The position numbers were made by a program, and so were the translations under genes. A DNA stretch of 64,000 nucleotides, from assembly GCF_024323335.1 (NCBI RefSeq), contig NC_066579.1, positions 250,659,575 through 250,723,574 of the forward strand, read 5' to 3'. The notes beneath the pieces are model-generated. The model did no database searches, was not told where the DNA came from, and saw only the letters and a list, made by a program, of their open reading frames with translations. Positions 1 through 9,482 of this stretch are shown here, in pieces. Origin of the DNA: Lathyrus oleraceus. Taxonomy: Eukaryota; Streptophyta; Magnoliopsida; Fabales; Fabaceae. Position 1 is the first letter of the stretch; each line of letters opens with the position of its first letter.

Positions 1-286
1 AACAACAATTTTTAGGGAGTGAATTTGTAAATTGTAGATGTGAAAGGAGGATAAAAACTTGTGTTATTTATAGATAAAAATTAGGTTAAAAAATTGAATG
101 AAATTTGTATCTTTTTGAAATGATTTCATTTGACCTTATTTTATCTATTTCTTAAAGGCTAAGCCAATGAATCTGGATGAATTCGTGACTTTGGGGGAAT
201 GTAACAATAATTAATTAATTTTTATTTATTTTAATAAATAATAATAATAATGAACAATAGTGAAAAATAATATAATAAAGTTAATA
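1..286 (+). repeat. Retrotransposon remnant with candidate polypurine tract and LTR start
   Basis: AT-rich sequence without an ORF. At 191-199 a G-rich run (ttgggggaa) is followed directly by TGTAACA at 200, which looks like a polypurine tract next to the 5' end of an LTR of a Ty3/gypsy element. The AT-rich tract continues on the far side of the MULE (7812 onward), so the MULE probably landed inside this LTR. No matching second LTR is visible, so this is inference. Confidence 0.3.
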
Positions 287-295
287 ACAAAAAGA
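287..295. repeat. 9-bp target site duplication, left copy (MULE)
   Basis: The 9-mer ACAAAAAGA lies here and again, identical, at 7803-7811, flanking the terminal inverted repeats. A 9-bp duplication is the known hallmark of Mutator-superfamily insertion. Confidence 0.85.
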
Positions 296-432
296 GGTTT
301 TTTTTACAAAAATAACCCAGTTTTTCAAGGAAATTCCCAAAATACCCATGGTTTCAAAAAAATTCCCAAAATACCCCAATTTTAGGAGGAGTCTCCAATT
401 GAATTGGTGACTCCTCTTAAAACTTGAATGGA

Positions 433-484
433 GGCGCCAATTGGATTGGCTAGGGCAGGTGCCCTAGCCAATCCAATTGGCACC
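433..484. repeat. 52-bp near-perfect palindrome in left TIR
   Basis: Two 25-base arms around a 2-base centre, starting ggcgccaattgg and closing ccaattggcacc, differ at one position. It is embedded between two oppositely oriented GGAGTC..CCAATT modules that are themselves palindromic. It could extrude as a cruciform or make a hairpin RNA. Confidence 0.8.
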
Positions 485-971
485 CCTGTGTAGGTTTTAA
501 GAGGAGTCGCCAATTCAATTGGAGACTCCTCCTAAAAGCCTCAAATGACAAAACCTTCAACATAAAAGTTATAGATCTTTTCAAGACAAATAATTTGGAC
601 TTCAATTTTGCATCATTTGGATTTTTGATGAGAAAGTTATGGGCACTTGAAGTTGGACTTTTTCACATTTCAATGGCTTTGGTCCAAAGTGACCTATAAT
701 GTTTTGTATTATCACATGTGTTTATTTTAGATTTATGAAATTTTGTCCAATATAACAATTTAATTAGACATCTTAAAATTTCCAATGCACTTGGTTCCAC
801 CTCAAAATCATAAAAAATGAGTGAGTTAGGTCCTTGGGAAGTTGACCTAAAATTAAGGTTTCAGTCAAAATGACCTATAATGTTTTGAAATAAATGATGA
901 CCTTCCAAAATACCCCACTTTTAGGAGGAGTCTCGAATTGAATTGGTGACTCCTCTTAAAACTTGAATGGA

Positions 972-1023
972 GGCGCCAATTGGATTGGCTAGGGCAGATG
1001 CCCTAGCCAATCCAATTGGTGCC
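972..1023. repeat. Second copy of the palindrome in left TIR
   Basis: Same arms as 433-484, with centre agatgc instead of aggtgc and one arm substitution near the end. It is flanked by the same inverted GGAGTC modules. The two copies lie about 540 bp apart in the left repeat. Confidence 0.75.
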
Positions 1024-1104
1024 TATGTGTAGGTTTTAAGAGGAGTCGCCAATTCAATTGGAGACTCCTACTAAAATGCATTTTTTGTCTTATAAATAGA
1101 TGCG

Positions 1105-1347
1105 TTGTGTGACCAATTGTTTCACATCTCATATAATTATTTGGCTATCATATTTGGTGTTCGTCGCCGATACGGAAAGGTGATTTATGCGAGAGACAAA
1201 CCTCAAATGCTGATGTTGTTTTGGAACATCACCACGTTCGATCAACTGAAGAGGGAGCTGGTTCGATGGTTAGATGGGAAAATACCAGAAGGGGAAAAAT
1301 CAGAAGTATTGAGAGACTTGACAGTATCTTTGGTTGGGTGTGAATGA
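1105..1347 (+). CDS. Small hypothetical ORF inside the MULE (80 codons)
   Basis: An open frame of 80 codons just inside the left inverted repeat, pointing towards the 3' end of the transposase. I do not recognise a catalytic domain. The central part (TTFDQLKRELVRWLDGK) loosely resembles the N-terminal part of the transposase of this same element (ATFLHLKKRIQSFIESG), so it may be a detached duplicate of that region or an accessory MULE gene. It has no in-frame stop, unlike both larger genes of the element. The start codon is uncertain because an upstream exon cannot be excluded. Confidence 0.35.
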   Translation: MCDQLFHISYNYLAIIFGVRRRYGKVIYARDKPQMLMLFWNITTFDQLKRELVRWLDGKIPEGEKSEVLRDLTVSLVGCE

Positions 1348-1532
1348 AGACTGATAAGGATGCTAGGGAAATGATGTTCGGTCGAGACGACATCAATTTG
1401 ATTGTTGTAATCAGTTAGAAATATTTATGTTTTCAGATGTTTTGTACTGATGTTTGTTGTGAAACTCGTTGTAACAAGAACTTAATGATATATAATGATT
1501 GAATGTTACATAAATACAATTTTACAAAAAGC

Positions 1533-3961
1533 TTAAGACCTAGATGATGCTCCTCGATTGGGATAGTTGTTCTTGTTGTGTCCTGGTTGACGACAGATAC
1601 TACATAATCTTATCATTTTATCTGTGGAATCCATCTCTGTTCTGATATGTGTGCTGTTTGGCCTTCCTTTCTTCTTTCTACTCATCTCGTCATTGTGCCA
1701 AACAATATCTCCTTCATATGGAGGCCAATAATCCTCCATTGGTAGTACTGAGAAGCTTTGAGTATATACATTCATGATGGTGTTGGCCTTGTACACATCA
1801 GATAAATGGTTGTAAGCATCTTGACGAGTATAAGCGCATGCTGCAATGACATGGGAGCAAGGCATGCGGAAGGCCTGGAATTTTCCACAATCGCACCAAC
1901 TTCTGTTTAGTCTAACAACATAGGCTAAATTTAGTCTCCCCTCATTGTTGCCCATTGTTTCCTAGACGCTGAAATTTTGTCTATGACGGTCAAAGACTGT
2001 TACAGCGTGTGTGGTAGCTTTGATGCTCTCCTCTTTCATGACCTTCATGCAACACTCACTGAATACTTGCCCGGACATTAACACTGCACTCCATCTTTCA
2101 CCTCTGGTTGCGAACATAGAAGCCAACCTATAATAGGTTGATCTTACCAAGGCGGTTATCGGCAGATTTCGAATTCCTTTGAAAACCCCTTTCATGCATT
2201 CCACAATGTTTGTTGTCATGTGGCCCCATCGACAACCACCGTCAAATGCCCTTGTCCACTGCTCTACTGGTATGTTATTTATCCATCTCCCTGCGTCTTC
2301 ATTAGACAGTCTAATTTCATCACGATAATGTTGAAATGATGGTTGAGTTAAAGCATACCCAACATTCACCACCTTCTTGCGAAGATTCTTATCTTTTATA
2401 GCACGCATGAAGTTTTGTGCAATGTGTCTGATACAGTAGACATGTGTAGAAGGAGGATCATGTCATCCGTTGTCATGGTTGTTGTAGGCACTCTCAATGG
2501 CAGCATGTCTATCAGAAATCAAACAGAGATTGGCTTGTGGAGCCACATACGTTCTGAGATGTCGAAGAAAGAAACCCCATCCACCAGCCGTTTCACCTTC
2601 AACAAGAGCAAAGGCAATGGGAAAGACATTGTTGTTGTCGTCTTGTGCAACCGCCATGAGCAAAGTACCCTTGTATTTTCTGTATAACCAAGTGCCATCA
2701 ATTCGAATAGTAGGTTTGCAGAATGCGAAACCTTTGATGCACGGGTCAAATGCCCAAAAGAGACGGTGAAATATTCTATTACCTATAGCACAGGTTCCGT
2801 CTGGCATCATTGTTGGCACTGTCTCCATAATTGCCACAGTTCCTGGGACATATGTTTTTAGTGCCCATAAAAACCGTGGCAATTCCTTGAATGAATCCTC
2901 CCAGTTGCCGAAAACCTATTCAACAGCCTTTGTCCTCGCAATCCAGGCTTTCTTGTAAGTGGAGTATAATTATATGTTGTTCTGATATGGGATATAATTA
3001 TACTCACCTTCACTGATGGGTCTTTATTTACCAATGGCAGAATGTCTTGACATATCAAAGTTGCGCTTAGTTTACGGTGATCTTGTTCAACGTTAGTTGC
3101 AATGCAACTGTGCGGTGGGTCTATTGAAGTGATCTCCCAAGAGTCGTTTTTCTTCTTGTAAGATGCAGCCAAATGAAACTTACAAAGCATGTTACGACAT
3201 TCGATAACATACCTTCTAGAATCAGTGCGTTTCACTGTAAAGTCAGCAGAGTTGTTCATGTGGAATTTTTTGATTGCCAGAACACATTCTTCTTTGGTAC
3301 GAAACATGTCTCCCACCTTTAATTCGCCTTCTGATCTCGGATACGGATTATAGAAAACATTGTTGGATGTTTCATCATCATGAAGATCCATATTTGTCAT
3401 ATGTTGAGGCAGATTGTAGACATGACTAGGAGGTATTGGTGGTGGTTGATCATCATCTTCATCGTCGTTGTTCAGCATGTGATCAACCTGTATCTCGGTC
3501 TCCTCTTCTTCTTCATCAACAATGTCGACTTCTACTTCTGCTTCTGGGTTGAGTTCATCTGACCATTGTGCATCATCTTCACCAGCTTCATCCTGATCGG
3601 TTAGTCGAGACTATTGAGATGGTACACATTGTTGAAGAGTAATGTACAACTCGATACAGTTGCAGCCTGAATATTCATGACTAACAAACATGTATTCAAC
3701 ATCTTCATCATCTCGTACCTTAAGGGGGAAATACTTGCATTGACCATTCTCAAAAAATATTGGATTTTGATATGTGATCTTTGACACAATACCCGATTCT
3801 ATAAAGGATTGTATTCTTTTTTTCAAATGCAAGAAGGTTGCATTTCTCTTGATCGTGATTCTAATGGTATCAGTGTTTCGAAAACAAAAACCATGTAGCT
3901 CAGACTCGAATGTTTCACCGTTGCAGTGAACGTTGACACTGTATAATGATGAAGATGACAT
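1533..3961 (-). pseudogene. MULE transposase, decayed (MuDR / DDE / SWIM domains)
   Basis: Reading from 3961 down: an N-terminal domain (3961-3611); an acidic linker; a MuDR-type DNA-binding region (about 3330-2960); the DDE catalytic core (IRIDGTW near 2720, LISDRH near 2500, and an acidic residue in TTNIVECMKG near 2210); a SWIM zinc finger (CDCGKF...PCSH, 1900-1850); and a C-terminal zinc knuckle (CSICRQPGHNKNNY, whose last cysteine is lost). The family cuts and pastes MULEs in the nucleus. The frame is broken by TAG at 3611-3613, a 1-bp deletion near 2957, TAG at 2916-2918, TGA at 2463-2465 and TAG at 1962-1964. Apart from the one deletion all segments share a frame, so the gene was intact until recently in element terms. 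It faces away from the PMD gene and likely shares its promoter region. Confidence 0.88.
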
Positions 3962-4675
3962 TGTGCAGATGAAAACTATTTTCTTACTGCAGATGAATGT
4001 GAGTGAAGTGTCTTGGATGTTGATAGTAAGACACTTAAATAGATGGTATCAGTGTCTCACATGCTAGCTAGTTCGGAGTGACGTGTCGGACATGCAAGAT
4101 AGTCTGAGATGACGTGTCGGACATGCAAGCTAGACTGAGATGATGTGTCAACCATGCAAGCTATCAAGAAGTGATTGTTCAGCATGCAGGAGACAAGACA
4201 GCCACGTGTCGGACAAGTAAGATAGTCAGAGATGAAGTGTCAACCATGCAAGCCATCAAGAAGAGACTTGTTCAGCATGCAGGAGACAAGACAGCCACGT
4301 GTCAGACATGCAGACACACACTCCAAATGGATTGGCGCCTCCACTTATTCCTTGTACATGGTCGCCAATTCAAGTGGAGACACCATGCATTCAGACCTCG
4401 AAACCAAGCATTCAGACCTAGCCTTGCATGCATGTCCCTATGGAGGCGCCAATTTGAATGACGACCCCTCTTAAAGCTTGTACATGGTCGCCAATTCATT
4501 TGGAGACACCATGCAAGCACAACTTTTCATGCTCCCATCCATTTGCCTATAAATACATCCACTCCATCAACACTTCTTCCACACCATCACTCTCACTACT
4601 TCCTCTACAATACTTCTTTCACAATTTCATCTTCAACAACATCTTCTAGTTTCATCTACACCAACCCCCAACAAA
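3962..4675. promoter_or_regulatory. Divergent intergenic region between transposase and PMD gene, with repeats
   Basis: A 0.7-kb spacer separates the two start codons. From 4078 to 4310 it holds degenerate direct repeats of a unit with GTGTC and CATGCAAG; a larger 92-bp repeat starts at 4145 and 4237. The word ACGTGTC, which contains the ACGT core of G-box/ABRE elements, occurs at 4081, 4112, 4204 and 4297. From 4325 to 4515 the spacer holds three partial copies of the GGCGCCAATT / GGAGAC module of the inverted repeats. A TATA box for the plus gene is at 4548. The regulatory role is inference. Confidence 0.5.
4548..4555 (+). promoter_or_regulatory. TATA box of the PMD gene
   Basis: TATAAATA lies 128 bp upstream of the ATG at 4676, followed by a C/A/T-rich leader without upstream ATG except in the immediate start region. 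This spacing is typical of plant promoters. Confidence 0.5.
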
Positions 4676-6807
4676 ATGTCTTTACTCACAATGGGCGAAG
4701 CATATAGAGGAACGGTTGCAAACATCGCAACATATGTAAGTTTTTTTGGTTGTTAACTTTTTATCTTTCATCTTCACCAACCCCATTATATTTTGACATA
4801 CCAACTTAGTCAAGTGTTTTATTCTTTCTTTTATAGGATGTATCAAGGTTTCGAACTCGGGTCCACGAATATGTCCATATGGACCCGATGATTCAACCTT
4901 ATGTTGAACTCGCCGGTTTTGGTTATATTAGCAAGATTATGTCTTGGTCTATAGATAAAAAATTCATTCTAGCCTTATGCGAAAGATGGAGACCAGAGAC
5001 ACACACATTTTTGTTCCCAACCGGTGAGTGTACTGTGACATTAGAAGACGTCTACATGCTTTTAGGACTACCAATTGAAGGCAAGGCTGTTAATGGTAAG
5101 ACCAACTATGCAAGTTCAATTTGCATGGAGCTCTTAGACACTGATTTGTTAGATGATAATGCTAGAGGTCAAGGTATACTACTCTCACGCCTAAAGTCAT
5201 ATTATAATAGTTTATACTTAGATGAGCATTCTACCGAAGATGCTCGAATAATAAAAACTAGGTGTTACATTATGTTGTTAATAGGATCCTTTTTATTTCC
5301 CGAAGGTAGTGGTTCTAGCATGCATATTATGTACTTACCTCTACTTAGACATGTAGATAGAATATGAAGTTACAATTGGAGATCTGCTTGTCTAGCCTAT
5401 CTCTATAGCTCATTGTGCAAAAACTCCCACAAAGACACATCTACATTTTCTGGATGTGTTGTTTTGCTACAAGCATGGGGTTGGTCAAGACTACCGTCTC
5501 TAGCACCGGTCAATAACAACCCTTTCACTTTTCCATATGCACAAAAGTAAGTTGTTTAAATTGCTATATCTTTACTTACTTCCTTAAAGTTTATTACCTC
5601 AAACTAACTTTTTTTAACTTTTTGGTGTAGATGGTCGGCACGTGGTATGAGTTACAACAGACGTCCGAGACACTGTATTACTCAGTATCGCAACCTATTG
5701 GATCACCTTCGACCGACAGACGTAAGCAAAATAACTTAATTATTTCGTTATATTTTGTTAACTTTTTCTACATTCATTATAATCCTATCTTCTTCAACAT
5801 TTCAGTTCATTTGGTGTCCATACCTTAATTTGGATCATGACCATGAGGTCAACACTGAAGACGCAGCCGTATGGACAACATGCACACCGATAATACGGTT
5901 CACAACTGTGGAGATGCACAACATCGATCGTGTGAAGCTGCAGTTTGGTATGGTCCAGAATATCCCAGATCCCCCAGCTAGCCTAGGAGAATGGCATCTG
6001 CGTAAAGTGAACGACTAATGGAACTTCAATCCATGGAAAAACTTTGCAAAATCGGAGTGTCGCAAATGGAAGCACCGTCATGACCATGTCTTAACTGACG
6101 CAGTCATGCCAAATGAGGTAAAACCAAGTCGTACTTATATGGCTTGGTACATATCGGTTGGTTTTCAATTCGTCGTCGAAGATATGTACCTATACGACCC
6201 ACGCCAGGCAAGTTACACACAAGAAGGATCAACATCTAACCCCTAACAACATTCTCAGCCCGGTTACTCACAACCCCCTATCCGTCAAACTTTCCGTTCC
6301 ACAAACACATAAACATACAACCAAAACATGCCATTCACCCAACCCCAATACCAAGAGCATACCCCATACCACCACCAACAAATTGACCATCAACCTGAGA
6401 CCCAACATCGCTTCGCACCCACACCATCACCCTACCAAAGTCGCCTTAGCCAAAACACCAACCGCCCCTCCTCCTACCGTAGCCAAGAAGCCCAAACATC
6501 ACAAAACCAAAACATCCCACAACCCTATCTCTGCCAAACACCCCAACAACCTTTCCAACCTTTTCTTGACGCATCTTTCACACCCATGTCTCCCTTCAAT
6601 TGTCCCGGTTGCCCATCCATGAGTCAACCACATCCCAACTTCTCTGGCATGGGTCATGAGCTCAGCTACGGCGGTACACCATCATTGCATACTGAAGACT
6701 ATGTTGACTTGTCTGAATACCTCAACGGACCTTCTCCTGTAGTTGGTAGTGACGCTCCTGGCCCTCAGATGATCAAACACCGGTGCAGAATCGTCAACAT
6801 GGGTTAG
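4676..6807 (+). pseudogene. Plant mobile domain (PMD) gene carried by the MULE, four exons, decayed
   Basis: Exons 4676-4735, 4837-5546, 5631-5721 and 5806-6807 join in frame with GT..AG introns. The protein starts MSLLTMGEAYRG and has the PMD signature in exon 2 (TFLFPTGECTVTLEDVYMLLGLP), continuing across exons 3 and 4 (KWSARGM, QYRNLLDHLRP). It ends in a Gln/Pro/His-rich tail with CPGC near 6603. Host PMD proteins such as MAIN and MAIL1 act in the nucleus in gene expression and transposon silencing; the role of transposon-borne copies is unknown. Premature stops: TGA 5365-5367, TAA 6016-6018, TAA 6244-6246 and TAA 6310-6312. The three TAA codons are each one C-to-T step from CAA in a Gln-rich context. 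Splice sites were placed by eye but preserve the domain. Confidence 0.82.
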
Positions 6808-6954
6808 GGCCAAGGGTTAGGGTAGCTAGAGGATGTGAGACCGGAGGTCGGTTAGGTGATCCCGGTCATCACCATTAGGTTTCTTTGTGTAAACTCCAAA
6901 CTTTATTAATATCAAGTCGTATTATATCAAATTTATCTTTCACTTATACCATAA

Positions 6955-7802
6955 AACACAAAAAAATGCATTTTAGGAGGAATCTCCAATTGAATTATAG
7001 GTCACATATGATAATACTAAAACACTATAGGTCACTTTGGACCAAAGCCATTGAAATGTGAAAAAGTCCAACTTCAAGTGCCCATAACTTTCTCATCAAA
7101 AATCCAAATGATGAAAATTTTAAGTCCAAATTCATTGTATTAAGGACTATATGAACAACTTTCATGTTCATAAAAAATTGATTTGAAGCTTGGAAGGTCA
7201 TCATCCATTCCAAGACATTATAGGTCATTTTGACTGAAACCCTAATTTTATGTCAACTTCCCAAGAACATAACTCATTCATTTTTCATGATTTTGAGGTG
7301 GGATCAAATGAATTGGAAAGCTTAAGATATCTACTTAAAATGTTATGTTGGACAAAATTTCAAAATCCTAAAATAAATACATGTGATAATGCAAAACACT
7401 ATAGGTCACTTTGGACCAAAGCCATTGAAATGTGAAAAGGTCCAACTTCAAGTGCCCATAACTTTCTCATAAAAAATTCAAATGATGCAAAATTTAAGTC
7501 CAAATTCATTGTCTTGAAAAGATCTATAACTTTTATGTTTAAGGTTTTGTCATTTGAGGATTTTAGGAGGAGTCTCCAATTGAATTGTCGACTCCTCTTA
7601 AAACCTACACATAGGCGCCAATTGGATTGGCTAGGGCACATGCCCTAGTCAATCCAATTGGCGCCTCCATTCAAGTTTTAAGAGGAGTCTCCAATTCAAT
7701 TGGCGACTCCTCCTAAAAGTGGGGTATTTTAGGATTTTTTTTTGAAACTTGGGGTATTTTGGGATTTATATTGAAAAAGTGGGTTATTTGGGTAAAAAAA
7801 CC
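6955..7802 (-). repeat. Right terminal inverted repeat of the MULE
   Basis: Inverted counterpart of 296-1090, ending ...aaaaaaacc at 7802. It contains two tandem-like copies of a segment (around 7020-7140 and 7395-7510, each reading cactataggtcactttgg...) where the left repeat has one, so the two repeats differ by an internal rearrangement. Confidence 0.8.
7614..7665. repeat. Palindrome in right TIR
   Basis: Same palindrome as at 433 and 972, with centre cacatg and one arm mismatch (ctagtc against gctagg), flanked by inverted GGAGTC modules at 7565-7600 and 7680-7720. Confidence 0.75.
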
Positions 7803-7811
7803 ACAAAAAGA
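7803..7811. repeat. 9-bp target site duplication, right copy (MULE)
   Basis: ACAAAAAGA, identical to 287-295. Confidence 0.85.
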
Positions 7812-8021
7812 CTTTGATTTTTATTTTATTTTATATTGATTTTCTTGATTTCTATACTAAAATAAATGAAAAATTAATATTATAATAATTATTAAAAATT
7901 AATTTTAAAAAATACGAAAATAAAAAAATAAAAAATAAGAAGGTGTAATTTTAAATTATAAAATAATGTAAAACAAGGTAAAAACATACAAAAAAAAGAG
8001 AAAACTCTAAAAGTGAGGAAA
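7812..8021. other. AT-rich flank, no gene seen
   Basis: About 85 percent A+T with runs of A and T and no ORF. It is similar in texture to 200-286 and is probably the same LTR interrupted by the MULE. Confidence 0.4.
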
Positions 8022-8092
8022 AAGAGATTTGAACTCAAGACCTACCCCCCTTAAAACTTCTTACACATGCTCTACTACCAATTGTGCTATTT
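8022..8092 (-). ncRNA. tRNA-like sequence (tRNA pseudogene or SINE head)
   Basis: Read on the minus strand it has an A-box-like TAGCACAATTGGTAGTAGAGC followed about 35 bases later by a B-box-like GAGTTCAAATCTC, then T-runs after it. This is the layout of an internal RNA polymerase III promoter. The acceptor arm does not pair convincingly and the variable region is replaced by a T/A/G run, so I do not call a functional tRNA. Confidence 0.45.
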
Positions 8093-8130
8093 CATTTATT
8101 TAAAATAAAGTGACACTAAAAAGTATATGA

Positions 8131-8357
8131 AGAGTGGGCAAAAGTTGGGGTATGAGAACTTCTAAGGGGAATGATTCAGTTTGGATTATAGTGGATAAAT
8201 TGACTAAATCGACTAATTTCATTCCGATTAAGATTAGTTATTCACTGCAGAAGTTGGCTGAAATGTATATTGAGAGAGTCGTTAGCCTGCATGAAATTCC
8301 TTCGAGTATTGTTTATGATAGAGATCCAAGACTCACATTGAGGTTTTGGGGAAGTTA
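8131..8357 (+). pseudogene. Ty3/gypsy integrase core fragment
   Basis: The frame reads VWIIVDKLTKSTNFIPIK followed by EMYIERVVSLHEIPSSIVYDRD, which is the integrase catalytic core around its first and second acidic residues. About 70 codons remain. The match stops at 8357, where an LTR-like sequence begins. The chromovirus-like wording suggests a Tekay-type element but the fragment is too short to be sure. It is a dead scrap with no gag or RT nearby in the same orientation. Confidence 0.7.
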
Positions 8358-8650
8358 TAAACTTTTTCATAAACGAACTATGTTTTATCCATTCGAACGC
8401 AATATAAACAAACACTTAAATCTCCCATGTGAGAGCATACAAACAAAATTTTACCGCTAGAATGTGATCAAACATGATCCATTCTACTACAACATAAACA
8501 ACTACTTAAGCCTCCTATACGCAAGCATACAAATAATGTTTAACCGCTAGAATGCGACCTAAACATCGTTCATTAAAATCAACCAACACATATGTGGTTT
8601 TCTACAAAGAACTACGTAGCTTTGAATTCCTCATCGTACCAGAGGATAGG
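8358..8650 (+). repeat. Ogre-like LTR, left part (interrupted by the CRM element)
   Basis: Two related ~110-bp segments (acttaaatctcccatgtgag... and acttaagcctcctatacgca...) form a degenerate tandem pair. The end carries the module 'gaactacgtagctttgaattc ... gaggata' that reappears at 15275-15330 and, reversed, in the LTRs of elements A and B. The LTR continues at 15212 after removal of the CRM element and one copy of ATAGG. Its 5' end is not visible. Confidence 0.55.
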
Positions 8651-9482
8651 TGATATGCACTAACCTTTTAGACTTATGCATTTCCTTCAAAATTCCTGAA
8701 ACAACTTTGTTAACTTTTGAAATATTAATTCTTTTGTGACTCAGAGGAAGTAATCTGCCTTATAATTGAAAGAATGACAAAATTTGATACATGCATATAA
8801 AATAAACGAGATTGATATGAAATAAAGGAGAAATAAGAAATGGAATTAAGTAGAAGGGGCGCCACACTCTTTCTAATCCAAGAGAGAATGATAAGCCTAT
8901 GGATGAGGATCACCACAAGAAAAGGATTTCTTGATAAGATCAATTTTGGTCCAATCCAGAACCTAAGAGCAAATACTCTCACTTACACAATGTGTAAACT
9001 TGCCAAAATTCATTGATGCAAAAAGAAGATACATGCCTCCTTTATATAGGAATGGCTTAAGATGATGAAATAAGTAAAAATTAACTCCTAAGAAAACAAA
9101 AGGTTTCAGCCACTAATTATCATGATAGTGGGTTGAGTTATTACAAAGAAAGTGCAAAATAAAGAAGAGATAGTGGGGTTCTTGAAAGGGCAGAATAATG
9201 GCAATTCTTTATTTACCACTTCTCTTGCAATTTTCGTCCATTATAGTGTGGTTATTGGTATTTCCTTTATTTTTATTTATTTATGCATTATTGGGCCTTT
9301 TATCACATGCTTGGATGATAAGAATAAACTTGGGCTCTTTTTCTTCAATCTGGCCCATGCATTCTATTGACTTGATCATGAAGTGAACTAAAGCATCATT
9401 GACTCTTCTTGCACGTGCCCTTGTCATAGGACCTCCTAAGCTTTGCATTGTATCATTTATGTCTTGGATTACGTCCTCATCA
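8651..9482 (-). repeat. 3' LTR of the CRM element
   Basis: 832 bp, TGATATGCA at 8651 to CCTCATCA at 9482 on the plus strand, so TG...CA in element orientation. The last 200 bp encode the C-terminal part of integrase (codons down to the stop at 9281). Confidence 0.9.

Larger units (their letters stand above)
296..1090 (+). repeat. Left terminal inverted repeat of the MULE
   Basis: Matches the reverse complement of about 6955-7802 along its length: the outer T-rich tip, a palindromic module, a stretch around 600-720 matching 7390-7540, a stretch around 780-910 matching 7190-7330, and an inner end (aatgcattttt) near 1075-1090 matching 6960-6975. Copies differ by many substitutions and a few indels. 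The inner palindromic module at 905-1075 is largely missing on the right side. Confidence 0.8.
296..7802. mobile_element. Mutator-like element (MULE), full length 7,507 bp, carrying a plant mobile domain gene
   Basis: Both ends begin GGTTTTTTT and read inward as inverted repeats of about 0.8 kb, bounded by a perfect 9-bp duplication (ACAAAAAGA). Inside are a minus-strand transposase pseudogene (1533-3961) and a plus-strand plant mobile domain pseudogene (4676-6807) fired divergently from a shared 0.7-kb spacer. A short plus-strand ORF (1105-1347) sits between the left repeat and the transposase tail. Both main genes carry several nonsense codons, so this copy cannot supply its own transposase. 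It could still be moved by an intact relative if its ends are recognised. Exact ends were found by matching the two termini by eye. Confidence 0.88.

Noticed and set aside
6158..6622. Plus-strand ORF of 154 codons rich in His, Thr and Pro
   Set aside because: It is in another frame from the last exon of the PMD gene and is a shadow of its Gln/Pro-rich tail.
8725..9386. ORFs within the CRM LTRs other than the integrase tail
   Set aside because: Present in both LTRs, short, without motif; they are chance frames.
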